The translations under genes and the position numbers were made by a program. This document shows, piece after piece, positions 32,924-39,177 of a stretch of 39,725 bases of DNA; the first letter of the stretch is position 1, and each line of letters starts with the position of its first letter. Under the pieces are notes generated by a model, which saw only the letters and a list, made by a program, of their open reading frames with translations, ran no database searches and had not been told where the DNA came from. This DNA is from a virus. The stretch lies in IMG/VR virus record IMGVR_UViG_3300044984_001452, positions 1-39,725 of that record; one strand, written 5' to 3'.

Positions 32924-33283
32924 TTATGGAAATCTCAGCAGATAAAGGGTCGAGTCAATCAATGCTTGGATTTCATCGGCAATATTCTGTATTTCAGAAT
33001 CTTGTGGCAAAACCTTGCGTTTTTCTTCAAAGTACTCTGACAGATCATGCAGCTCAAGTTTGCCTGTCTTTTCAGGTGGGTAATAGTCCACAGGGAATTC
33101 AATCGTTGAATCGTATCGGCCTTGAATGGCTTCAACAAGCTCGTCCACTTTGCCTGGCAGCTCTTCATAGAATTTACCAAGGGCTTGATGTTCTGCATAA
33201 GACTTGGATTGCCAGTGCAAAATGTGGGTGTTGGTTGCGGAGTGCAACAAGGTCAAAACCAGATCACCAATTTCATTGTCCAT
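32924..33283 (-). CDS. Dps/ferritin-like helical protein
   Basis: The 119-residue helical protein shows a Dps-like ligand pattern: HW at 23-24, His32, Asp47 and Glu51 (VDELVEAIQGR; compare VDEIAER in Dps). The His-to-Asp and Asp-to-Glu spacings match Dps; the first His-to-His spacing is three residues shorter. It resembles the phage DUF5856 group. It might bind iron or protect DNA, or only share the helical bundle. It is the last gene of the minus-strand early operon. Confidence 0.55.
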   Translation of the reverse strand: MDNEIGDLVLTLLHSATNTHILHWQSKSYAEHQALGKFYEELPGKVDELVEAIQGRYDSTIEFPVDYYPPEKTGKLELHDLSEYFEEKRKVLPQDSEIQNIADEIQALIDSTLYLLRFP

Positions 33284-33659
33284 ATGGGACTCCCAAGTGG
33301 GTTAAAACACGCCTGGCGGCTTCTCTGCGCCAAGGTCTAATGGTTATATTATCTGCCAAATCAAGCCATGCGTGAAGCTGCCTTTTGTAAGCTTCCTGAA
33401 ATGCTAGATTTTTGGTGTCGTAATCGGTGTTTGATGCATCTAGCCAAGTGTGGCAATGGTAGCACCCCCACACTGAATGATGGTCCTCTGCCTTAATTGA
33501 GCGGCCTTTGCCATGAATCAGCAGATTGGAATGACACGCTACAGTTGTAGACCCATCCCCCCCCAAACAATTTTTGGCCACTTGCAAAAGACAGGGCTCC
33601 CCTTCTGCAAGTTCCAGCAGCTTTTTGTCTCTGTAATACTCATGCTTTTGATAGCTCAA
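33273..33659 (-). CDS. YbcO-like nuclease (DUF1364)
   Basis: The 128-residue protein has the DUF1364 signature: PCLLQ...NC, ACHSN (Cys42-His43), HGKGRSIKAEDH (49-60) and CYHCHTWLD (Cys66, Cys69, His70). Cysteine pairs bind zinc around a beta-beta-alpha-metal type nuclease site as in DLP12 YbcO. In lambdoid phages such genes sit next to recombination functions, as here (RusA in the same operon). It starts with TTG that overlaps the upstream stop (TTGA), with AAGGA upstream. Confidence 0.8.
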   Translation of the reverse strand: MSYQKHEYYRDKKLLELAEGEPCLLQVAKNCLGGDGSTTVACHSNLLIHGKGRSIKAEDHHSVWGCYHCHTWLDASNTDYDTKNLAFQEAYKRQLHAWLDLADNITIRPWRREAARRVLTHLGVPYGQ

Positions 33660-34288
33660 GTGTTATTTTCCTTGATATCGTAAAACCAATCGTCACCAGC
33701 AGACCATTTGCGAGTGCCATCAACTGTCCAGAGGGTTTTAGCAGCCTGAAAATCAGGAAATTTTGTCTCAGCAGGAATAAGACTCTGGTCGTACCATAAG
33801 CAGCGATTATTTGGCTGGCAAGCAAATTGCCCATTGTCCAAAGCAATCCAATTAAAAGACTTATGCTCTTCGGCTTGCTCTGTAAAACCTGTATCTACTT
33901 CCATGCTATCAGCACAGAAGTCTACTGTAAACAAGTATCGGCCAAAGTGCCACTCTTTTTCTTTGCCCAAAAACTTAACGCCAAGGTTACGCAAACCAAT
34001 CTTTTCTAAAATTGTGAAACGATATCCCATGCAATCCCAAAGCTGCAGCGTATCAACAGGCAAATCACCATGCTCTGAATGCCACACATAAGCTTGAATA
34101 GGCAGCTTGTCGTATAACGCACCATAAGCAGGTAGCAATGACTCAATGCGGAACACCTGGCCACGCAAAGCCTTAAGACTTACCCATACTGCAGGTTCAA
34201 GCTCCCCATGACCTTTTTGAAAGTTGTAAAGGAACTCTTTACGCACAAAGCATTTAATGGGCGGTAATGATGCAATGATGTAACTCAT
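33656..34288 (-). CDS. Conserved beta-rich phage protein
   Basis: The 210-residue protein carries a recognisable set of motifs, IKCFVRKEFLYNFQKGHGEL, then YGALYDKLPIQAYVW, DTLQLWDCMGYRF, GRYLFTVDFC and HKSFNWIALDNGQFACQPNN. I know these from conserved but uncharacterised proteins of marine and freshwater podoviruses and siphoviruses. It is beta-rich, with no catalytic motif known. It is coupled to its neighbours by ATGA and TTGA overlaps. Confidence 0.65.
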   Translation of the reverse strand: MSYIIASLPPIKCFVRKEFLYNFQKGHGELEPAVWVSLKALRGQVFRIESLLPAYGALYDKLPIQAYVWHSEHGDLPVDTLQLWDCMGYRFTILEKIGLRNLGVKFLGKEKEWHFGRYLFTVDFCADSMEVDTGFTEQAEEHKSFNWIALDNGQFACQPNNRCLWYDQSLIPAETKFPDFQAAKTLWTVDGTRKWSAGDDWFYDIKENNT

Positions 34289-34380
34289 CTAGGTGCGTCC
34301 TCAAAATTATCAGGATTAAATTTAGGCACTTTGTTGCCATTGTCCATGGGGTTTGGGAATGGTGGGAATGGCCATGTCAT
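34285..34380 (-). CDS. 31-residue Pro/Asn-rich micropeptide
   Basis: The short frame starts MTWPFPPFPNPMDNGNK and ends DNFEDAPR. It overlaps both neighbours by ATGA, so it fits exactly into the coupled operon. It has no membrane segment. The acidic end is faintly like the SSB-type tail (FEDAP). Function is unknown. Confidence 0.6.
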   Translation of the reverse strand: MTWPFPPFPNPMDNGNKVPKFNPDNFEDAPR

Positions 34381-34565
34381 GCTTGTTCCCGTTCTCTAAT
34401 TGCATCCATATGCACATATCCAGTTGAAGCATCCAATATTTCAATTATTTCATTGCGCTCATGCTGTGCTACTAGCTTGGCAAAGACTTCAAGGGTTTTA
34501 ATCACATTTTGCGGTTGGATAATCCCTGCCTCATTAGCCATCTCAATGATTTCATCTTGTGTCAT
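34377..34565 (-). CDS. Small conserved phage protein
   Basis: The ATG at 34565 overlaps the upstream stop (ATGA) and gives 62 residues (MTQDEIIEMANEAGI...). The pattern EIIEMANEAG...VFAKLVAQHERNEI is common in small, uncharacterised early phage proteins. Helical; function unknown. Confidence 0.7.
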   Translation of the reverse strand: MTQDEIIEMANEAGIIQPQNVIKTLEVFAKLVAQHERNEIIEILDASTGYVHMDAIREREQA

Positions 34566-34879
34566 AGCTTCATTTCCACTCGTTTTGTGTACTCTTCGGT
34601 TTTCCACACCTCGACCCGTAGCTTGGCAGCTTCAAGTTTCCAACGTAATTCTTCTTCTTGGGCTATTGCTTCTTTGATTTCAAACAGTAGCGCAACATAG
34701 TCTGCATGGGCATAGGCGTACATCTCTTTTGCGCCCAATGTGCCCTCCTCGTTTGACATGAGAATGGCCTTTTTTGACTTACGATACTCTTCTAATTGCA
34801 CCCTAGTAGCCTTTGATTGGGCATATTTAGGTGCGTTTGTCAGGATGAAATTAATTGCTAAGTGTGCGGGATTTTCCAT
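34562..34879 (-). CDS. Conserved helical early phage protein
   Basis: The 105-residue helical protein has MENPAHLAINFILTNAPKYA, LEEYRKSKKAILMS, MYAYAHADYVALL and EEELRWKLEAAKLRVEVWKT, a set I recognise from conserved phage proteins of unknown function in proteobacterial phages. It starts with a TAATG overlap. It may be a replication-associated accessory. Confidence 0.7.
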   Translation of the reverse strand: MENPAHLAINFILTNAPKYAQSKATRVQLEEYRKSKKAILMSNEEGTLGAKEMYAYAHADYVALLFEIKEAIAQEEELRWKLEAAKLRVEVWKTEEYTKRVEMKL

Positions 34880-35148
34880 TACATTGCCTCGTTGATTAAC
34901 TTTTCTATACCTTTGTCGATACTGCCATTACCCATTTCAGCCAATACTTTCTTTTGGACTGCATTAAGTTCTATTTTTACTGTCGTGTTGTAAGTTAAAA
35001 ATCTAGGTCTGCCAGCACCTTTGCGCTTTCCACCCCAATCAAGTACAGGTCTGCCAAGCTTCTTGGATAAGGCTTCTTTGCGCCTTTGCTCCATGATTTC
35101 CCATGCTTTTTCAAGCACTTCAGGAGATATGCCGTCAATAAAGCTCAT
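34879..35148 (-). CDS. Possible ribbon-helix-helix DNA-binding protein
   Basis: The 89-residue protein has a basic centre GGKRKGAGRPRFLTYNTTVKIEL and a following strand-helix-helix (residues 55-88) like a ribbon-helix-helix domain. The GKRKGAGRP motif is frequent at the front of such small phage regulators. It may regulate the early operon or bind DNA nonspecifically. Confidence 0.55.
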   Translation of the reverse strand: MSFIDGISPEVLEKAWEIMEQRRKEALSKKLGRPVLDWGGKRKGAGRPRFLTYNTTVKIELNAVQKKVLAEMGNGSIDKGIEKLINEAM

Positions 35149-35603
35149 ACGATTTCTACCACCCTGTCATTATTTGATCTGATGTAGTCCCTAGTTTTCT
35201 TTACATACTTCTCAAATTCACTTCGACAAATACTGCCTTGCTGAAGGTCTGCATATTCGATTAATTCCCTGATAGCTTGAATGCCAAGCCCATCTAAACC
35301 CATTTTCATGGTTGCTTGGTAGCGCATGGCCGCCTTATGCAGGGCATCTTGGGCTTTCTCACATACAGGCAGGACTTCAGGACCCACACCTGCTTTGGCC
35401 ATGACTTCTGACAGGTTCAAAACATCCACCAATGTGCGCCAATCCTGCACTGTACCTGCACCTTTAGTCATTGCGTCCAAAGCGGAATATTCTGTCATTC
35501 TTAGTTTGTCCAAAGTCTGCCTAGGGGTGATGGCTGCCCCCACAATCCCATGCTGAATTGGGTCAATCAGGTTCCACATTTTGCGTTTAGTGCGTTTACG
35601 CAT
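35145..35603 (-). CDS. Conserved protein typical of Burkholderiales phages
   Basis: The 152-residue helical protein has IQHGIVGAAITPRQTLDKLR, DWRTLVDVLNLSEVMAKAGVGPE, ALHKAAMRYQATMKMGLDG and SICRSEFEKYVKKTRDYIRS. I recognise this pattern from uncharacterised proteins in phages and prophages of Burkholderiales and related bacteria. It is the best host hint in the window, though weak. Function is unknown. Confidence 0.6.
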   Translation of the reverse strand: MRKRTKRKMWNLIDPIQHGIVGAAITPRQTLDKLRMTEYSALDAMTKGAGTVQDWRTLVDVLNLSEVMAKAGVGPEVLPVCEKAQDALHKAAMRYQATMKMGLDGLGIQAIRELIEYADLQQGSICRSEFEKYVKKTRDYIRSNNDRVVEIV

Positions 35604-35781
35604 TTTTTACTTGGTTCTGTCTAAGGTATTTGCCTGTGATGCGCTTGTTCCAACACGATTGGCAGATCCACTTGTGTCCCATGTCAATCCCACCTTCAGG
35701 CGGTTTGCTTATGTCGCATTTGGTACAAAGCTTGAATTTATGATTGGCGAATCTTGCACCAATGTCTATTTGTGGCATCAT
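35596..35781 (-). CDS. Small zinc-ribbon-like protein
   Basis: The 61-residue protein has two Cys pairs, CTKC and CQSC, 20 residues apart (LCTKCDISKPPEGG...KWICQSCWNKR), which should bind zinc. It begins MMPQIDIG with an ATGA overlap upstream. DNA or RNA binding is likely, but the role is unknown. Confidence 0.6.
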   Translation of the reverse strand: MMPQIDIGARFANHKFKLCTKCDISKPPEGGIDMGHKWICQSCWNKRITGKYLRQNQVKNA

Positions 35782-35948
35782 TTTTTAGCTGGGCAGTCTC
35801 TGCCTTGGTTACAGTGGTTATTACAGGGTGGGCAGCCTTTAGGCTGATAGATGCCGTGATAAGCTTCCACCCACCGAATGATCTCTTCCAAAGACCGCCA
35901 TGGCCCAAGGTGTCGTTTGATGTAATCGTCAGGCATTGGGGTGTTCAT
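35778..35948 (-). CDS. Small Cys-rich protein
   Basis: The ATG at 35948 overlaps the stop of the 26-residue peptide (ATGA) and gives 56 residues. The end PKGCPPCNNHCNQGRDCPAKK has four cysteines in a metal-binding-like spacing. The front, MPDDYIKRHLGPWRSLEEII, is helical. No function is recognised. Confidence 0.6.
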   Translation of the reverse strand: MNTPMPDDYIKRHLGPWRSLEEIIRWVEAYHGIYQPKGCPPCNNHCNQGRDCPAKK

Positions 35949-36025
35949 AAAAATAATCCAATCATCAAAGTCCAAAAAGCAATTAAGCCAATAACCACTA
36001 AAGTCCAAATGGTTCGGCTGCTCAT
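35945..36025 (-). CDS. 26-residue single-TM micropeptide
   Basis: The frame begins MSSRTIWTLVVIGLIAFW and continues TLMIGLFL: a short basic start and one membrane segment to the end. It overlaps both neighbours by ATGA. It is probably an inner-membrane peptide expressed early, perhaps affecting host membrane or superinfection; that is a guess. Confidence 0.6.
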   Translation of the reverse strand: MSSRTIWTLVVIGLIAFWTLMIGLFL

Positions 36026-36258
36026 GGCTCGTGGTTCACAATTTCCCAATGACGCTGGGTTTCAATGGCTCTGACACCCTTGGCTTCAAGATCAGCAAAC
36101 TGCTCTTCTGTCATCAAGCCCATGATGTCCATGCCGTTATAGGTGACCATCTCGATGTTCTCAGCCCAAGTTGAATACTTGTCTGCTTTGAAAGACATGG
36201 TGACTTTGACCTCTGCGTCACCTGCGCCTGTTGTGGCATCAAAATTGATTGTGTGCAT
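36022..36258 (-). CDS. Hypothetical early protein
   Basis: The 78-residue product (MHTINFDATTGAGDAEVKVT...) starts behind AAGGAGAAAGTA, the same ribosome site as the plus-strand early genes. Its leader carries operator C, so transcription may restart here. It has a beta front and a helical end. No family is recognised. Confidence 0.65.
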   Translation of the reverse strand: MHTINFDATTGAGDAEVKVTMSFKADKYSTWAENIEMVTYNGMDIMGLMTEEQFADLEAKGVRAIETQRHWEIVNHEP

Positions 36259-36318
36259 TACTTTCTCCTTAAAAATGTGTTGATGTAGTTACTGTATCTT
36301 GAAATCTTGATTATTTAT

Positions 36319-36335
36319 ATAGGGACTTACCCTTA
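36319..36335 (-). promoter_or_regulatory. Operator-like palindrome C with promoter-like flank
   Basis: On the minus strand this reads TAAGGGTAAGTCCCTAT followed by ATAAATAAT. Compared with site B (TATTAGGGTTTATCCTAAT then ACAAATAAT), the AGGGT, TCC and AAATAAT parts agree. It overlaps the last codons of rusA and lies about 60 bases before the gene at 36258. An internal promoter or repressor site is likely. Confidence 0.45.
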
Positions 36336-36761
36336 GTCCAATTCCTCTTTGACCATGACCTCAACCATGCCAACAGTTCCGTAAACCTTAGTAGCGTGAA
36401 GCGAAACCACCAAACTATCGTCCACAAACACAATGCCGTTCATGCCATCAAATATTGCTTTGCAGTAATTATCAATGTCACTTTTCTTAGTTGGGCGTTC
36501 TTGGCCTGATAAACAAGCCTGTGTGCGTTTTTTACTGTATGAAGCTGGAACAGGCAGGGTTATGTAGATATAAGCCCCTACAGGCGTTTCTAGGGGCTCT
36601 GAAGCACCCATTGCAAGCTTTGCCGACTCAGAAACCTTGGATTCGTAATCAACTGTAGTTTTTGGACTGTAAGTTGAGACAAATTTACCCCGTCTAGCAA
36701 ATCTTGGTCTGCCTTTTGGCACTGGCGTACCCTCTACCATAAATGTGACCATAAAAGTCAT
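36333..36761 (-). CDS. rusA: RusA-type Holliday junction resolvase
   Basis: The 142-residue protein has the RusA front PVPKGRPRFARRGKF (14-28) and the catalytic acid cluster in KKSDIDNYCKAIFDGMNGIV (Asp95 and Asp97) followed by FVDDSLVV (Asp114, Asp115), equivalent to Asp70, Asp72 and Asp91 of E. coli RusA. It cuts four-way junctions that arise during recombination and concatemer formation. The start overlaps the gene upstream (ATGA). It likely works with the annealing protein and the YbcO-like nuclease. Confidence 0.9.
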   Translation of the reverse strand: MTFMVTFMVEGTPVPKGRPRFARRGKFVSTYSPKTTVDYESKVSESAKLAMGASEPLETPVGAYIYITLPVPASYSKKRTQACLSGQERPTKKSDIDNYCKAIFDGMNGIVFVDDSLVVSLHATKVYGTVGMVEVMVKEELD

Positions 36762-36970
36762 GTAAGTGTCCCATCTTTAATTCGGTTCATGTAGTCTCGG
36801 ATTCTGTCTCTAGCACCGCTGCCATAAATGCGCTCTGCCCGTTCAAGTCGGGCACGAATGAGATCCCTGTTCTTGCCCCATTCCCAGTTTCGGTATAGCT
36901 CTCTGGCCTCTGCTTGCTCTAAGATGACCCTATCGCTAGGACCCTGAATATTACGTCTGCTGTAAGTCAC
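36758..36970 (-). CDS. Hypothetical Arg-rich protein
   Basis: The 70-residue product starts with GTG behind GGAG and overlaps the end of the 37-residue peptide gene. It is rich in Arg and Glu (REL YRNWEWGKNRDLIRARLERAE, split helix), helical, with a basic end. No family is recognised; nucleic acid binding is possible. Confidence 0.6.
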   Translation of the reverse strand: MTYSRRNIQGPSDRVILEQAEARELYRNWEWGKNRDLIRARLERAERIYGSGARDRIRDYMNRIKDGTLT

Positions 36971-37064
36971 CAGTAAGCTCCAAGGCCATGCGGATTATTT
37001 TGATTGGATAAGGCACTCCATCCCTTACCTTATCCAAGATTCTCATTGCTTCAGCGTGGGTCAA
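36951..37064 (-). CDS. 37-residue helical micropeptide
   Basis: The frame starts with TTG at 37064 (THAEAMRILDKVRDGVPYPI follows) that overlaps the organiser stop (TTGA), with AAGGAG ten bases upstream inside the organiser gene. An ATG at residue 7 is a weaker option. It ends DLQQT, overlapping the next gene by 20 bases. It is short and helical; the role is unknown. Confidence 0.5.
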   Translation of the reverse strand: MTHAEAMRILDKVRDGVPYPIKIIRMALELTGDLQQT

Positions 37065-37813
37065 GCTTTTCTCCTTAATGCTTCCATTGCTTGTCGGATA
37101 TGGTCAGGCATGGGGGCGGCTTTTTTTTCATCGGCCTTAATCTTTTCCAAAGCAGGGTCTGGCAGGTTTGATGGCGCAACAGTAACTCTGACAATGTCGG
37201 CAGGATTCATCTTTGGAGCTTTTTGGTTTCTCACCCAATTACGCCAAGTGGCTGCCCAATCCAACTTCACCCCATCTTTGCCAGGTTTAGCACACCAAAA
37301 ATCTTTGAACTGATCTGCTACTTGCATGGCATTTAAATCAGGTCTTTCCTTATTGGCCCAATATTCCCATTCGTTTGGCAAAACCCAATCATTGGCGAGG
37401 CGTGAGCCACGCTTACTATTCTGTTTCTTATCTGTATCTGCTTCTGTATCTATAGCGTTACTTGGACGTTTCTGTAACGTTTCATCATCGTTACTTGGTA
37501 GTTTCTTTTTATCTCGATACTTGCGAACCCGCATGGTGCTTGAGTCTGAGACAAATTGACGCTTGTCCCAATTCAAAATGTTCCAGTGTTTATCAATGAA
37601 GTTTTTGCTAATAAACAGTTGTTTAGTTTCTAGCAATTGCGCCTCATCTAAACGCAATTGAAAAGCAATCTCTGTTTCATGTAACGTTTCAAGTACTTCA
37701 CTACATCTAAGGCATAAAAGCATGACATAACGTCTTTGCATTGCCTCTGAAAGCATTTGAACTTTGGGGTCGTGTGCGAACTCTGAATAGAGTCTGAACC
37801 ATGGGTTAGCCAT
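37061..37813 (-). CDS. Replisome organiser/replication initiator-like protein
   Basis: The 250-residue protein has an N-terminal winged-helix-like domain (about 1-95, WFRLYSEFAHDPKVQMLSEA, then AFQLRLDEAQLLETKQLFIS), a charged linker (about 96-135) and a C-terminal domain with LANDWVLPNEWEYWANKERP and FWCAKPGKDGVKLDWAATWRNW (about 137-195), a signature of phage replication proteins that bind the origin and recruit host helicase. There is no helicase gene beside it. It would need host DnaB and loader. Confidence 0.75.
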   Translation of the reverse strand: MANPWFRLYSEFAHDPKVQMLSEAMQRRYVMLLCLRCSEVLETLHETEIAFQLRLDEAQLLETKQLFISKNFIDKHWNILNWDKRQFVSDSSTMRVRKYRDKKKLPSNDDETLQKRPSNAIDTEADTDKKQNSKRGSRLANDWVLPNEWEYWANKERPDLNAMQVADQFKDFWCAKPGKDGVKLDWAATWRNWVRNQKAPKMNPADIVRVTVAPSNLPDPALEKIKADEKKAAPMPDHIRQAMEALRRKA

Positions 37814-37919
37814 AATGTGTGCCGCTTTTTAAACACCCTTGAAGGAACTGCCAGCAGGAGAAGGGATAACTCTTTTCGGGTGGGTAATTAGTCCAACCTA
37901 GCTGGGTTCCATAATACAT
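37806..37919 (-). CDS. 37-residue micropeptide
   Basis: The frame begins MYYGTQLGWTNYPPEKSYPF and ends KSGTHYG. Its ATG overlaps the upstream stop (TAATG) and its end overlaps the organiser start by eight bases. It is aromatic and Pro-rich with two Cys. Fit to the overlapping operon supports it; no function is known. Confidence 0.5.
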   Translation of the reverse strand: MYYGTQLGWTNYPPEKSYPFSCWQFLQGCLKSGTHYG

Positions 37920-38116
37920 TATTTACCAGAACGTTTCAAGTTCTTGTAATTCGTAGTCGAATGCCCTATGTGGAAAAACGCACAATGAGGGCATTTGTAG
38001 ATTTGAAAAGAATGATCTCTTTTCTTGTTGATTGTAGAGTCAGCAACAGTGAATGTAGGAAAGGGGTGCTTCCCAATGCACTGAATAACAGGATCGTACT
38101 TGTCTGTTGTTTTCAT
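37919..38116 (-). CDS. Small zinc-finger-like protein
   Basis: The 65-residue basic product has IYKCPHCAFFHIGHST, a Cys2/His2-like cluster (CPHC...H..H), and an earlier Cys13. It ends NYKNLKRSGK. A small zinc-binding nucleic-acid protein is likely. The ATG overlaps the upstream stop (ATGA). Confidence 0.6.
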   Translation of the reverse strand: MKTTDKYDPVIQCIGKHPFPTFTVADSTINKKRDHSFQIYKCPHCAFFHIGHSTTNYKNLKRSGK

Positions 38117-38292
38117 TGGTACATTCCAATTATATTTATTGGTCGTTCCACATGAAGCTCCAATGCTCTAGCTATTAAACCAACCATGGCAGCATCTCGG
38201 TCACCAGGGTGATTGTTGTAAGTTATAACTAAATTGTAGGCATAAGCAAGGAGTGCTTCAGCACAGGCTTGTTCGGATTGTTCGATGTTCAT
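38113..38292 (-). CDS. 59-residue helical early protein
   Basis: The frame starts MNIEQSEQACAEALLAYAYN and ends INIIGMYQ, with two helices around a GDRDAAMVG turn. It is the first gene of the minus-strand early operon and its stop overlaps the next start (ATGA). No family is recognised. Confidence 0.6.
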   Translation of the reverse strand: MNIEQSEQACAEALLAYAYNLVITYNNHPGDRDAAMVGLIARALELHVERPINIIGMYQ

Positions 38293-38394
38293 GCTCAGAA
38301 TATTAGTGTTGTTTTTTTGTCTGTCTATTAGGGTTTATCCTAATACAAATAATTTTTTAGCCATGGCACATTAGAGATTCTCAAGGAGAAAGTA
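38293..38394. promoter_or_regulatory. Divergent early promoter region
   Basis: This region separates the two early operons. It holds operator B, a TTGTCT element at 38317-38322 and a TAATAC element at 38341-38346 (spacer 18), which could be a promoter for the plus-strand operon with the operator overlapping it. An AAGGAG ribosome site precedes the ATG at 38395. Confidence 0.5.
38326..38345 (+). promoter_or_regulatory. Operator-like palindrome B
   Basis: TATTAGGGTTTATCCTAATA has perfect 7-bp arms (TATTAGG and CCTAATA) around a 6-base centre. It lies between the two divergent early operons, where a repressor could control both. Its first 12 bases recur at site A, about 8 kb away. Confidence 0.65.
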
Positions 38395-38595
38395 ATGGCA
38401 ACACTAAACGGCAGAAAAGTTATCGACATTGAAGTAGATGGTGTCGATAGTAGGGATTATCCCGATTTCGCAGATGCGTACTTCAGTTACGCTTGCTACG
38501 AAGATGGCACAAAACTAACTGATGAGGAACTAGTCAAACTAGCCGAACAGAATGGTGATGTCCTCTTTGACAAAGCATACGATTCACTTCACTAA
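38395..38595 (+). CDS. Small conserved acidic phage protein
   Basis: The 66-residue acidic product (MATLNGRKVIDIEVDGVDSR..., then YPDFADAYFSYACYEDGTKL) belongs to a widespread group of uncharacterised early phage proteins. It begins behind AAGGAGAAAGTA and opens the plus-strand early operon. Function unknown. Confidence 0.75.
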   Translation: MATLNGRKVIDIEVDGVDSRDYPDFADAYFSYACYEDGTKLTDEELVKLAEQNGDVLFDKAYDSLH

Positions 38596-38607
38596 GGAGA
38601 AAGTAAA

Positions 38608-38781
38608 ATGACAAACTCAATGGAAATTGAAATCACAAAAGTTTTAGATATAGAAATTACTTCTATAGAAGAAAGAACTTTAGGAAGCTACAGAGAAATT
38701 TTTATTGAATCAGCAAATGGTAATTTAAGAATTAAACTGTACGCAAACAATGATCCAGCAGAAATCAAAGTTTTAATTTAA
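38608..38781 (+). CDS. 57-residue hypothetical protein
   Basis: The frame begins MTNSMEIEITKVLDIEITSI and ends AEIKVLI, mostly beta. It starts behind AAGGAGAAAGTAAA and ends in a TAA that overlaps the ribosome site of the next gene. It is more AT-rich than its neighbours. Function unknown. Confidence 0.65.
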   Translation: MTNSMEIEITKVLDIEITSIEERTLGSYREIFIESANGNLRIKLYANNDPAEIKVLI

Positions 38782-38791
38782 GGAGAAAGTA

Positions 38792-38962
38792 ATGAACACA
38801 CACGCCCTCAAATATGTACGTCAATTGTTTCAGACATATGATGCACCCCCCCAAACAATTCGTAGCTACCAACGTCAATGGATTCGTTCTATTCGATATC
38901 TTGGCGACAACTGGTTGTTGGCTAAGAAAGTAGAAAAATTTGAATCTCCAAAATCTAATTGA
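38792..38962 (+). CDS. 56-residue basic protein
   Basis: The frame begins MNTHALKYVRQLFQTYDAPP and contains SYQRQWIRSIRYLGDNWLLA, ending SPKSN. It is basic and aromatic with an AAGGAGAAAGTA ribosome site. A helix-turn-helix-like stretch (residues 21-45) suggests DNA contact; that is tentative. Confidence 0.6.
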   Translation: MNTHALKYVRQLFQTYDAPPQTIRSYQRQWIRSIRYLGDNWLLAKKVEKFESPKSN

Positions 38963-38978
38963 TAGGCAAGGTGATATC

Positions 38979-39176
38979 GTGAACAACTACATCATCGAAT
39001 ACAAAGAAGAGTACGCCTATACAAAGTACTGCCCCTATTGCGTTCAGCCTAAAGGACAAAAGCTTGTCTGTTGTGGCGAGATGGATTGGGTAGATTTCAA
39101 AGACCTTGATGACAACACCCAGTTAGAAATCATCAAAGAAGAATACGACAATGCATTCAAAAACCACAAGGTATAA
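38979..39176 (+). CDS. Small zinc-ribbon-like protein
   Basis: I take the GTG at 38979 (AAGGTGA upstream), giving 65 residues; a TTG at 38940 would overlap the previous gene by 23 bases. The protein has YTKYCPYC and VCCGEMDW, likely a zinc site, followed by an acidic helix. One base separates it from the annealing protein start. It may be an accessory of the recombination module. Confidence 0.55.
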   Translation: MNNYIIEYKEEYAYTKYCPYCVQPKGQKLVCCGEMDWVDFKDLDDNTQLEIIKEEYDNAFKNHKV

Positions 39177-39177
39177 C

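Noticed and set aside
33550-38860. Shared 15-mer of seven C followed by AAACAATT at about 33558 and 38845
   Set aside because: Each copy lies within a coding frame on a different strand and both are explained by codons; no wider similarity extends from them.
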